DNA from: UBA8401 sp041665525
GTDB taxonomy: Bacteria; Bacteroidota; Ignavibacteria; UBA10030; UBA8401
Assembly: GCA_041665525.1 (NCBI GenBank)
Contig: JBAYIS010000001.1
Span: 124,001 to 188,000 of the forward strand
DNA: 64,000 bases
Direction: 5' to 3'
Below are positions 49,282 to 58,538 of the stretch, piece by piece. Position numbers and translations under genes: made by a program. Position 1 is the stretch's first letter, and each line of letters starts with the position of its first letter. The notes below the pieces were generated by a model. It was not told the origin of the DNA. It did not search any database and saw nothing but the letters and a program-made list of their open reading frames with translations.

Positions 49282-52218
49282 ATGAAGACATTACAGAGTC
49301 AACGAACGAAAAGGATCACCGGAATTCTCCTCGCCGCACTGCTGGTTTCGCTTATCGGTTTTGCCGGAAACACGGGGAAGATCTCCGGAAGGATTACCGA
49401 TAAAGCGACCGGCGAGCCGCTTATCAGCGCCAATGTGGTTGTGAAAGAATTGAAGACCGGCGCTTCGACCGATGTGAACGGCGATTACTTCATCCTGAAT
49501 ATCCCACCCGGAACCTATACGCTCTCCGTCTCATTGATCGGCTATGAAACAGTGAACAGTTCCAACGTTCTCGTTATGGCGGACAGAACAACGGTGAAAA
49601 CGTTCGCTCTCGACGCCACCATCATCGAAGGAAAAGAGGTAAATATCATCGCCGAGCGGCCGATCCTTGAAAAGGATAATACCTCCAGCGAACAGATCGT
49701 TACAAGTCAGACATTGGAAAACACCGGTGCCCGATCCGTAAAAGACGTGCTTGAACTGCAGGCAGGCATCTTCAGTGATAACTCGAGCCTTGCTTGGCAG
49801 CGCGGAACGACCAAAGGATATGTCCGCGGCAGTACGATCGTGCAGGCGGTGTTTATGATCGACAATCTCTCTGTGAACAGCGGATTGGTATCGGACAATT
49901 ATTCCGGTTTCAATACTTCAACAATCGAACAGATATCGGTCCTCACCGGCGGATATAATGCGGAATATGGCGAAGGACGTTCAGCTGTCGTCAATATCAT
50001 ATCGAAAGAAGCGTCCGAAGGTCTCCATGGAACACTGCTTGCCCGCATTCGTCCCGCCGGAGTATATCATTTCGGCAGAAACATGTACAGTAAAGAGAAT
50101 AATGACTACATCAGTACAGGGATTGGTTATTGGACCGATGAATCGAACGATGTCAATAGCAGATACTTTGCAATGAATCCTGATTCATTGCTCCAGGCAT
50201 GGCGTGCACAAACAACGCCAAATGAAGTTCTTGCAAAATATGCTGACCGGGCTGAAAAGGAGTATGAAGGGACGTTATTCGGTGGAATAACGGATGAATT
50301 TAGCTTCCTGCTCTCCGGCCGATTTAAGGAAGGCGTTGGAATATTCCCACAGGCCATACCGTATAATCCGGAGTTCAATGTTCAAGGATATTTCAATTAT
50401 AAATTTACCCCTGAGTTTAAATTGCGCGTCGGCGGATTTTACGGAGGATACGAAAGCGCCGATTACACATCGTCCAATTTTAATACATCGGAAATGGGGC
50501 AGGAGGCTGGCTGGTTGGCGCCTATGAGGATCGATGAGCAATATGCTCGCGCAAAGTTCAATCTTTTCGGTGCTCCATTCAGACAATGGCCGGAATTGAC
50601 ACGCTGGTCTCAGTATTACGGCAAAGTAACTCACGTTCTCAATCCGCAATCATTATATGAAGTAACAGTCAGTTATTTGAGCAATAGAATGGTTCGGTCG
50701 GACCGTCAGAATCGCATTCCGGACAGTTTGTGGCTGCCGGATGTTGTTTCCATGCATCCGCGATATACAATGCAGGCCTATTATCACACGTGGACGAAAA
50801 ACTTTTCACAATCCTACCAGATCAAAGCGGATTATACAAATCAGATCACCACCATTCACAACATTAAAACCGGTTTTACCGTTAAGACGCATGATTTTAA
50901 TTATGAGAATTTCGCCGCTGAATCCAAGAGCAGCAGAAATAATTCCATGAATATTTTTAACGGGCAGCCGTACGAGGGGAATGTGTATGTGCAGGATAAG
51001 ATAGAGTTTCCCGGATTGATCGTTAACATCGGCGTCCGCAGTGATTTCTTCGATCAAAACAGGGACGCACCGAAAAATGTTTTTGATCCGCTCGCATTCC
51101 AGATCGCTACGCCGGGACACGATCCCGGGCAACCGCTGGGAATACCCGGAACGCCTGAACGCGAACGGACAAAACTGCAAATGGTTTTTGCACCGCGTCT
51201 CGGTATCTCTCATCCGGTTAACGAAAATGCTGTACTGCATTTCATGTATGGTCATTTTTATCAGCGGCCGTCGTGGACGAAAATGTTCGGATTTCCTTTC
51301 GTGAATTACACGACCATATGGGATAGCATCACCAATCCGTACGCAAAGCAGACGACCTATATGGATGAGTGGCAGGGATATTACGGCAATTCGGAAATGG
51401 GATATGAACGAACCATCCAATATGAACTCGGTGTCGACTATAATATCGCGGATGTTCTGCGGTTGGACCTGACGGGATATTATAAAGATGCAGCGAACGA
51501 AGCGAGTGTGGTTACCGGAGTATATGCGGCAACGTACAGTGCAACCAAAGCATTAATGGCAAGCAATGCCGGTTACTCCGATGTTCGCGGCATTGAAACG
51601 AAACTCGATTCGAAATTCGATGGCATCTTTAATTTCGGACTCAGTCATGAAATTTACTGGTCGTTGCGGGGTGAAGTTGGATACAGCAGATTATATGAGC
51701 CGGGATCGCAAAGCGTCAATGTCCCCAAAGGGCTTCGTCAGGAACGGGGAGCCTGGGGAGATAATCAGCGGATTGAAGGTTGGGTGAATTTCTTTTTTGG
51801 TAAGGATGAAGGACCGGAGTTCGGCGGGATACAGCCGCTCAGCAATGTGAATATCTATTCGAACTTCTGGTGGCGGGCAGGCGATCCGTATACATATCAT
51901 GGACCGGGCGATGCTTCTACGGAACCGAACAATATGCGTTGGTTCAATTATTACCAGATCGATTTGAAAGTGACGAAAGGAATAGATGCCTTTGGCTTTA
52001 CAACGGAATTCAGCATTGATGTGAAAAACCTTCTCAATTCAAAATTCTTACGCCGGCTGTATGGTGACGATCTGATACGGTATATGGAAAATCCAAATAT
52101 GCCGGACAACGAACGGCTGCCGAAGACTTCTGATTTCTCCGAACCGAATATCTGGGAATGGTACACCTATGAAGTCCCGCCGCAACGAATTTACTTTCAG
52201 GTATCGATTAAATTTTAA
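49282..52218 (+). CDS. TonB-dependent receptor with carboxypeptidase-regulatory-like domain
   Basis: 978 aa outer-membrane uptake receptor. The ATG at 49282 has an AAAGGA site and starts a signal peptide (ITGILLAALLVSLIGFAG). Next come a CarboxypepD_reg-like domain (GKISGRITDKATGEPLISAN), a plug domain (about 130-250; TGARSVKDVLELQAGI; LTGGYNAEYGEGRSAVVNII) and a 22-strand-type barrel ending in the aromatic strand IYFQVSIKF. The SusC-like layout without a SusD neighbour suggests uptake of a small sugar or nucleoside rather than a large glycan. It follows the LacI gene in the same direction. Confidence 0.92.
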   Translation: MKTLQSQRTKRITGILLAALLVSLIGFAGNTGKISGRITDKATGEPLISANVVVKELKTGASTDVNGDYFILNIPPGTYTLSVSLIGYETVNSSNVLVMADRTTVKTFALDATIIEGKEVNIIAERPILEKDNTSSEQIVTSQTLENTGARSVKDVLELQAGIFSDNSSLAWQRGTTKGYVRGSTIVQAVFMIDNLSVNSGLVSDNYSGFNTSTIEQISVLTGGYNAEYGEGRSAVVNIISKEASEGLHGTLLARIRPAGVYHFGRNMYSKENNDYISTGIGYWTDESNDVNSRYFAMNPDSLLQAWRAQTTPNEVLAKYADRAEKEYEGTLFGGITDEFSFLLSGRFKEGVGIFPQAIPYNPEFNVQGYFNYKFTPEFKLRVGGFYGGYESADYTSSNFNTSEMGQEAGWLAPMRIDEQYARAKFNLFGAPFRQWPELTRWSQYYGKVTHVLNPQSLYEVTVSYLSNRMVRSDRQNRIPDSLWLPDVVSMHPRYTMQAYYHTWTKNFSQSYQIKADYTNQITTIHNIKTGFTVKTHDFNYENFAAESKSSRNNSMNIFNGQPYEGNVYVQDKIEFPGLIVNIGVRSDFFDQNRDAPKNVFDPLAFQIATPGHDPGQPLGIPGTPERERTKLQMVFAPRLGISHPVNENAVLHFMYGHFYQRPSWTKMFGFPFVNYTTIWDSITNPYAKQTTYMDEWQGYYGNSEMGYERTIQYELGVDYNIADVLRLDLTGYYKDAANEASVVTGVYAATYSATKALMASNAGYSDVRGIETKLDSKFDGIFNFGLSHEIYWSLRGEVGYSRLYEPGSQSVNVPKGLRQERGAWGDNQRIEGWVNFFFGKDEGPEFGGIQPLSNVNIYSNFWWRAGDPYTYHGPGDASTEPNNMRWFNYYQIDLKVTKGIDAFGFTTEFSIDVKNLLNSKFLRRLYGDDLIRYMENPNMPDNERLPKTSDFSEPNIWEWYTYEVPPQRIYFQVSIKF

Positions 52219-52230
52219 CGAAAGCCGAAC

Positions 52231-54150
52231 ATGGACATGAAAAAAATTAGTTCTGCAATTATCCTGGTGCTGATCTGTTCGAATATCCTTTCGGCACAGG
52301 TGAACTGGGGGAAACAAACTTTGAAAAGAGGGAAATTGTGGGCGACGATCTGGAATTCCCTGCAGTATGGCGATCCGACCGAAACACAAAATGGATTTCA
52401 CACGATCGATTATCCCGGCTATTCTAAAGGAACGAATGTGAATGATGCTTTGAACTATGCAGAAGCGGCCGGTTATGCAATCTACGGTGTCCGTCAGAAT
52501 ATTGCCTCATCGTACACGATCAACTCTCGGTTCTTTCCTTCAGGTCAGGACATCTTCCCGATTGAAGAAACAATTTTGACGAAGAACTATAATCTTAAAA
52601 ATCCAGGAATTTCCGGAGAGGAAATAGTAAATGGCGGTCATCATGTGAACGGACTCAACGTGGATGTTTCGCGACGAAGTATGGTGTGGAGTTATCCGGG
52701 ATTAAGCGACTTTATTATTCACGAAGTGACCATCACCAATAATGAATTGACCGGAGTGGACTCGCTGATCTTCGGCATGCGGTACGGATTGCGGATGACA
52801 CAGCGTTCCGGCAGCCGCGGGGATGAGAAATATGCATGGGATCCGACTGAGAAACTTTTCTATTTCTACGATCACCAGCGGTTCAGAACACAAGACGAAG
52901 TACCGATTACCTATAATTTCGGTGTCGGACCGCTGCGCGGTGATATCGGCGATGCACGAGATATCTATCAGCAAGGCATCCGCGAGCACGAAATCGACGC
53001 ACCGGGATACTTTACTGTTGTCGTTTTGGATTCTGCCGGCGGCAACATTTATCAGAACATCCTGGAACACACCGGGCAAGGTCTAACGGAAGGGGCGACG
53101 ACCGTCGATCAAATGTTCATCCAGGGGTCTTCTTCTCATGCCCGGGTGAAAGAAGTGATGATCCACCAGCAGCCGAGAGTTTCGTGGGATTCAGCGCGGG
53201 TACTGGGTGGTGAAGGGGGAAATAAATTTGAACGCCGTCCTGAATTTCTCGTGAGTGTCGGACCAATTTCACTATCTCCATTCGGTTCTGTGAAAATCGT
53301 TTTTGCTGAAGTCATGGGAGAAATGGATCGTGCAAAGATCGTCGAAGGGGGCGTTACGAATATCGACTTGATGGCAACGGCGTCACGGGATTCTCTTCTT
53401 GCCAATGTTCGTGCAGCACGAAAACTTTTTGCAAATAATTATCTCCCGGCCGTATACCCGCCGCCGACACCGTCGGATGGAGAGAACAGTCTTAAGATTA
53501 CTACGGAACCGGGAAATGTGAACATCGATTGGACGCCGATTCCATCCACCTATAAAGATCCAATCTCTAATGTGAACGATGTTGCGGGATATCGTGTCTA
53601 CCGATCGAATTATTTCACGATCGGCCCTTGGACACTGGCAGCGGATATCAAGAAGGATTCCGTTCACCTTGTTGGAGGAAATGTCCGTTTCATAGATAAA
53701 GACCTGCCGTTCGGCGTCGGCAACTATTATTGTGTCACGAGCTATGATACGGAAGGGAACGAAAGCGGAAAAGTGAACAATACGAGGTTCCCGGTCTATC
53801 CTCTGCGCGGACCAAACACATCGTTTCCCAACGCTGTCTATGTTGTGCCGAATCCATTTCGCCAGCATAGTAATCTGGTCGGAACCGGTGAACGGTACCG
53901 GATGGAGTTCGTGGGAATCCCGGCAAAATGTAAAATCAAGATCTACACACTCACCGGAGATATCATTCAGGAGATTGAACATGACGACGGCAGCGGATCG
54001 GAAGCATGGGGAAGTATCAAACGGCTGGATTATCAGCTGAACAAGTGGACGCTGAACATAGCCCCCGGAGTCTACATCTATCGGGTGGAATCGCTTGTCC
54101 CCGGACATTCCGGTGAATCATACATTGGTAAATTGGCAATTGTGAAGTAA
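52231..54150 (+). CDS. Secreted protein with type IX-like C-terminal domain, receptor-linked
   Basis: 639 aa. Signal peptide (ISSAIILVLICSNILSAQ). The long middle part (about 25-420) matches no family I recognise; around 425-520 it reads like a fibronectin-III-type domain (VAGYRVYRSNYFTIGPW). The C-terminal domain (VVPNPFRQHSN; IKIYTLTGDIIQEIEHDD; APGVYIYRVES) is the VPNPF variant of the T9SS sorting domain. Its place between the TonB receptor and the PorV-like gene suggests a surface partner of the receptor, in the position SusD holds elsewhere; this is inference. Confidence 0.75.
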   Translation: MDMKKISSAIILVLICSNILSAQVNWGKQTLKRGKLWATIWNSLQYGDPTETQNGFHTIDYPGYSKGTNVNDALNYAEAAGYAIYGVRQNIASSYTINSRFFPSGQDIFPIEETILTKNYNLKNPGISGEEIVNGGHHVNGLNVDVSRRSMVWSYPGLSDFIIHEVTITNNELTGVDSLIFGMRYGLRMTQRSGSRGDEKYAWDPTEKLFYFYDHQRFRTQDEVPITYNFGVGPLRGDIGDARDIYQQGIREHEIDAPGYFTVVVLDSAGGNIYQNILEHTGQGLTEGATTVDQMFIQGSSSHARVKEVMIHQQPRVSWDSARVLGGEGGNKFERRPEFLVSVGPISLSPFGSVKIVFAEVMGEMDRAKIVEGGVTNIDLMATASRDSLLANVRAARKLFANNYLPAVYPPPTPSDGENSLKITTEPGNVNIDWTPIPSTYKDPISNVNDVAGYRVYRSNYFTIGPWTLAADIKKDSVHLVGGNVRFIDKDLPFGVGNYYCVTSYDTEGNESGKVNNTRFPVYPLRGPNTSFPNAVYVVPNPFRQHSNLVGTGERYRMEFVGIPAKCKIKIYTLTGDIIQEIEHDDGSGSEAWGSIKRLDYQLNKWTLNIAPGVYIYRVESLVPGHSGESYIGKLAIVK

Positions 54151-55178
54151 TGGAGAACACACTCATGCATGCGATGAAATTCATTCCACTGTCTGTCCTA
54201 TTATTTCTCTCGCTCCTTCATACTGTTACATTGGCACAATCCGGAATTGCGCCGATCGATGTCGAACGCGCAGGACAATCCGGATGGCAATTCTTAAAAG
54301 TGAATGGCGATGCCCGGCAAGCGGCAATGGGGAATGCGTATACGGCAATTGCTCACGGTGATGCAAGTGCAATCTTCGGGAATCCTGCTTCATTGGCGGA
54401 TGTGAAGAATATCGATATCCAGGTAAATGCGCTTCAGTGGATTGCCGACATCAGTCACCAATCCGTTGCTGCCGCCTATAACATCGGCGATGTAGGAGTC
54501 TTTGGTGTGAGCGTGGCGTTAATGGACTACGGGGATATTCCGGAAACGATCAACGAACCGGCCGGACTGAACGGCACAACGCCGGTGATTACCGGGAGTA
54601 TGTTCACGGCGAACGATATCGCTGCAGGAATTTCTTTTGCGCGAAGCATCACGGAACAACTTTCCATCGGCGGAAATATCCGATGGATGCAGCAGCAAAT
54701 TGCAGAATTTTCCATGCAGAAGTGGGCGTTCGATTTCGGCACGATGTATTACACCGGTTTCCGCTCTTTACGAATTGCGATCACGGCCAGGAATTTTGGT
54801 CCGGACTCACGCTACGGCGGATGGAGTGAACAATATCAGACGGAATCAGATTTCATCCGCATGCCTCTCGATTTTCGTGCCGGCATGGCGATGGATTTCC
54901 TGGATGACGAAGGAAGTCCTCATCTGCTGACACTGGTAGTCGAAGGGGATCATCCGAATGACGGCAGAGAAAAGATTCACTGCGGGGCAAGTTATGCGTT
55001 TGAAGGGAAATTTTTTCTCCGTGCAGGTTACAAATTCAATTATGATGTACAGCGGTTTACCGCCGGCGCCGGTGTTACCTATCCCTTTGGCGGGACTCTT
55101 GGTTCTATCAACTATGCCTATGTTGATTTCGGCGAATTGACACAGGTGCACATGTTTTCGCTTGGATTTACTTTGTAA
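54150..55178 (+). CDS. PorV/PorQ-family outer-membrane protein
   Basis: 342 aa. Signal peptide (VLLFLSLLHTVTLAQSG), then LKVNGDARQAAMGNAYTAIA and AIFGNPASLADVKNIDIQVN, the N-terminal hallmark of the PorV/UPF0164 family of 14-strand FadL-like barrels, and an aromatic C-terminal strand. In T9SS, PorV shuttles cargo to the attachment complex; paralogues next to particular substrates may serve only those. TAATG coupling to the upstream secreted protein supports such pairing. An ATG six codons later is a possible alternative start. Confidence 0.85.
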   Translation: MENTLMHAMKFIPLSVLLFLSLLHTVTLAQSGIAPIDVERAGQSGWQFLKVNGDARQAAMGNAYTAIAHGDASAIFGNPASLADVKNIDIQVNALQWIADISHQSVAAAYNIGDVGVFGVSVALMDYGDIPETINEPAGLNGTTPVITGSMFTANDIAAGISFARSITEQLSIGGNIRWMQQQIAEFSMQKWAFDFGTMYYTGFRSLRIAITARNFGPDSRYGGWSEQYQTESDFIRMPLDFRAGMAMDFLDDEGSPHLLTLVVEGDHPNDGREKIHCGASYAFEGKFFLRAGYKFNYDVQRFTAGAGVTYPFGGTLGSINYAYVDFGELTQVHMFSLGFTL

Positions 55179-55257
55179 CCGGCGGAAGAACGGCGTCACC
55201 ATCCAGCCGTATCGCTTCCGATCGGAGTATCGTTATGAAACCTGACCAACACTCAAT

Positions 55258-56205
55258 ATGAAAAACAAAGTCGTTGTCATAGGAAGTTATAATACAGATC
55301 TCACCATTAAAACCAGCCGGATTCCCCGGCCGGGTGAAACGGTGATTGGAGGGATCTTCTCCGAAGGAGGAGGAGGAAAAGGAGCAAATCAGGCAGTTGC
55401 AGCGGTGCGAGCAGGGGCAAATGTCAGTTTCATTGCGCGGGTCGGGAATGATATGCTTGGCAATGAAGGGATTCAAAGGATGACCGAGGAAATGATCGAT
55501 ACCCGGTTCATCTTCCATGATGACGATGCGGCGACCGGAGTTGCATTCATAGTCGTCGATGAACGGGGAGAGAACAGCATTGTTGTTGCTTCCGGTGCCA
55601 ATGCACGGTTAACACCGGGAGATATCGAATCCGTCGTAGATGAGATTGCATCGGCAACAGTACTGCTGGTGCAACTGGAATCACCATTAGAAACAGTCCG
55701 GGCTGCGATTCATAAAGCACATGAACATGACACCACAGTCATTTTGAATCCTGCACCTGCCCAACCTCTGGATCATTCCCTATTAAAAGTGATTGATATC
55801 ATTACGCCGAACAAAGTGGAAGCGGAGATGATTACCGGAATTAAAGTGACGGATGATGAAAGTCTTCGTTCGATTGTCAAGAAATTTCAGGAATTTGGAA
55901 TTAAGAATGTGTTGATCACACTCGGATCGAAAGGGGTCTTTGCAGGATTTGATGCAGTGATGGAACACATCCCGGCATATAAAGCGCGGTCTACTGATTC
56001 TACCGGAGCCGGCGACGTCTTCAGCGGTTCGCTGGCGGCGTTCCTTTCAGAAGGACTCTCTTTAGAAAAGGCGGCACGAATGGCCAACGCTGCGGCATCG
56101 ATTTCTGTAACGCGAATGGGTGCGCAAAACTCGGCGCCGCGCAGAATGGAAATTGAAAATTTTATCGCTTCCTATGTTTCTTCGGAAGCGGAAGCAATCC
56201 ACTAG
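55258..56205 (+). CDS. rbsK: PfkB-family carbohydrate kinase, ribokinase type
   Basis: 315 aa cytoplasmic kinase. VVIGSYNTDLTIKTSRIPRP near the start, the sugar-binding GGGGKGANQAVAAVRAG and the PfkB signature with catalytic Asp, STDSTGAGDVFSGSLAAFL, match ribokinase closely. It would phosphorylate ribose or a related sugar after uptake. As the only metabolic enzyme in the LacI-controlled group, it is the best hint to the substrate: a pentose or nucleoside-derived sugar. 80 nt separate it from the PorV-like gene. Confidence 0.85.
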   Translation: MKNKVVVIGSYNTDLTIKTSRIPRPGETVIGGIFSEGGGGKGANQAVAAVRAGANVSFIARVGNDMLGNEGIQRMTEEMIDTRFIFHDDDAATGVAFIVVDERGENSIVVASGANARLTPGDIESVVDEIASATVLLVQLESPLETVRAAIHKAHEHDTTVILNPAPAQPLDHSLLKVIDIITPNKVEAEMITGIKVTDDESLRSIVKKFQEFGIKNVLITLGSKGVFAGFDAVMEHIPAYKARSTDSTGAGDVFSGSLAAFLSEGLSLEKAARMANAAASISVTRMGAQNSAPRRMEIENFIASYVSSEAEAIH

Positions 56206-56246
56206 AAAATATCACGTTAACATATCTATCAACGATGGAGGTTCAG

Positions 56247-58436
56247 ATGAAAACAAAAACAATGTTATTCGTCATTCTTGCGGTGCTCATGTCAGTCGGG
56301 CAACACCTGACGGCGCAAGAGAGCAAGAACATGACCCTGGTGGGGAATTACGGCAAGGGCGAAGGAGAAGCAAAAGGAGTCTTCGCTGCCGGTTCGCTGG
56401 TGTATTATGGATTGGGAAACAAGATTCAGATCGCCAGTTTTACAAACCCGGAGTCTCCCGTTAAAGTAGGGAGTGTCGTCGTCTCCGCCGTTGTGGAAGA
56501 TCTTGTGAGAACCTCTATCGGAGGCAATCAATATATCGTTGCCAGCGGCGGCGGTTATATGTGGCTGGTGAATGTGCAGAATCCTACGACTCCCTCGCTT
56601 GTAGCAACGGTTTCCGTTGCACCATCCAGCACTTGCGAAGGAATTGCAACCAGCAGCACGTATGCGTTTGTTGCAGCGGGCGGTGCTGGTTTTAAAATTT
56701 ATAATATTGCAACTCCGGCAAGTCCATCACTCGTCGTTTCAATCGATAGTCTTGAATATTGTGAAAGCGTCGTTATCTCCGGTCAGTATGCCTTTGTCGC
56801 TGCAGGATCGCGCAGCCATGTTCTGGACATCACCAATCCCGAAGCACCTTTGTATGTTGCCGGTATTTACGGGTACGGCGGATATCATCAATATATTAAT
56901 GTCCGTTCTGGTTATGCGTATATCTGCAACTACGATGCAGGAATGCAAATAGTGAATGTCACAGCTCCTGCCAATCCGGTAAATGTAATGGAAATACCCT
57001 CCGGATATCGGACGGCGAGGATAATTTTTGACGGAAATTACGCGTATGTCGCTGTCGGCGATTCCGGCATGCAAATTTATAATGTCACGGATCCCGCATC
57101 ACCGGTATATACTACGAAAATTAAAACGACCGGACGTGCTGCGTCATTATACTACGGTGCGATTTCGGTCGGCGGCAATCCGACCGGCCATGTCTTTGTT
57201 GCGAACAGAAATCCTGCACCGGGAATCAGTGCAATAAATGTTTCGACACCAAGTGCACCGGTTACTTCCTCATTTCTTGCGGCACAGGCGGCTCCTTCCG
57301 GCACAGCGTACATTCCGTTTTATGACAATGGCAAAGTGTATGTCGCCTATGGAACGGCTGGATTAAGGATTATTGATGTGTCAAATCCTTCCGGCGCAGC
57401 ACTGCTTGGTACAGCCGAACTGGGCGGAGATTCGCGAGCTGTGGTGGCAAGTGGAAATTATGCTTATGTAGCAGCGAGAGATTCGGGAGTGTATGTCGTG
57501 GATGTGTCCAATCCCGCCAGTCCTGTTAAAGTAACAACTGTAAAAACTCCCCGGGCTCGAGGCATAGCAATCAGCGGTACAAAAGTATTCGTTGCTGCCA
57601 GCGACAGCGGTATGGGAATCATAGACATTACAAATCCCGGTGCGCCTGTGGTAGTGAACTATACCGGTGCCGATGTGAATGGTGAAAATATTGCTGTCAA
57701 CGGTACGATCGCTGGAATCTCTGATTACGGTCAAATTACTTTTTATGATATCACCAATCCTCTGGCAGAAGTGAAGAAAGGATCTACCGGTGGATTGAAC
57801 ATCGGCAACGAAGGATTTGCAATTTCAGGGACATATGCCTTTGTGCCGGACGGAGACAGTCTGCGAATATTTGATATCAGCGATATGCTTTCTCCGGTGT
57901 ACATCAGCGGTATCTATACAGGCGGATACGGTTATACAGCGGAAGTGGAAGGTGATTATTGCTATGTGGTATCCGAAGCAACGGGGATACGCGCAATCAA
58001 TATTGCCAATCCTGCCGTACCGGTGGAAGATGGTTTTTTTAACGGTGTACCAGAATCTCGCGGAGTATCGGTAAACGGAAAGTATGTATATGTGGCAGAA
58101 AAACTGGACGGCATGACGATCTACTCAAACGATTTGCTCACGTCGGTCTCCGATCGATCACTACTGTCGCCACAGTCCGTTACGCTTCATCAAAATTATC
58201 CAAATCCGTTCAATCCTTCAACGACGATACTTTTTGAGTTGAAAGAAAAAGCATTCGTCTCTCTGTCCGTTTTCAATGCACTGGGACAAGAGGTTTCCCT
58301 GTTGGTGAATCGCGAACTGCCGGCAGGTTCAATGAGTATTCCGTTCAATGCATCGTCACTGGCAACTGGTATTTATCTCTACCGGCTGCAAGTGAATGGC
58401 AATACGATATCAAAGAAAATGATGCTGGTAAAGTAA
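56247..58436 (+). CDS. Secreted LVIVD-repeat beta-propeller protein with type IX secretion domain
   Basis: 729 aa. The ATG at 56247 is chosen because GGAGG (56237-56241) stands 5 nt before it; an in-frame ATG at 56235 overlaps that site. Signal peptide (MLFVILAVLMSVGQHLTAQ), then about a dozen LVIVD repeats (VYVVDVSNPASPVKVTTVKT; MGIIDITNPGAPVVV; MQIVNVTAPANPVNVM) forming one or two propellers, then the sorting domain HQNYPNPFNPSTTILFE. Probably exposed on the surface or released; the ligand is unknown. First of a run of secreted propeller genes. Confidence 0.9.
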   Translation: MKTKTMLFVILAVLMSVGQHLTAQESKNMTLVGNYGKGEGEAKGVFAAGSLVYYGLGNKIQIASFTNPESPVKVGSVVVSAVVEDLVRTSIGGNQYIVASGGGYMWLVNVQNPTTPSLVATVSVAPSSTCEGIATSSTYAFVAAGGAGFKIYNIATPASPSLVVSIDSLEYCESVVISGQYAFVAAGSRSHVLDITNPEAPLYVAGIYGYGGYHQYINVRSGYAYICNYDAGMQIVNVTAPANPVNVMEIPSGYRTARIIFDGNYAYVAVGDSGMQIYNVTDPASPVYTTKIKTTGRAASLYYGAISVGGNPTGHVFVANRNPAPGISAINVSTPSAPVTSSFLAAQAAPSGTAYIPFYDNGKVYVAYGTAGLRIIDVSNPSGAALLGTAELGGDSRAVVASGNYAYVAARDSGVYVVDVSNPASPVKVTTVKTPRARGIAISGTKVFVAASDSGMGIIDITNPGAPVVVNYTGADVNGENIAVNGTIAGISDYGQITFYDITNPLAEVKKGSTGGLNIGNEGFAISGTYAFVPDGDSLRIFDISDMLSPVYISGIYTGGYGYTAEVEGDYCYVVSEATGIRAINIANPAVPVEDGFFNGVPESRGVSVNGKYVYVAEKLDGMTIYSNDLLTSVSDRSLLSPQSVTLHQNYPNPFNPSTTILFELKEKAFVSLSVFNALGQEVSLLVNRELPAGSMSIPFNASSLATGIYLYRLQVNGNTISKKMMLVK

Positions 58437-58538
58437 CGAATTGAATTTCCGTCCGGTGATGCAGACGGTTACAGTTTGTTGTAAAGAAATAGATCACCTA
58501 GTTCACTTTTTCAAACACCTCTCCCATAAGGAGGTTCT

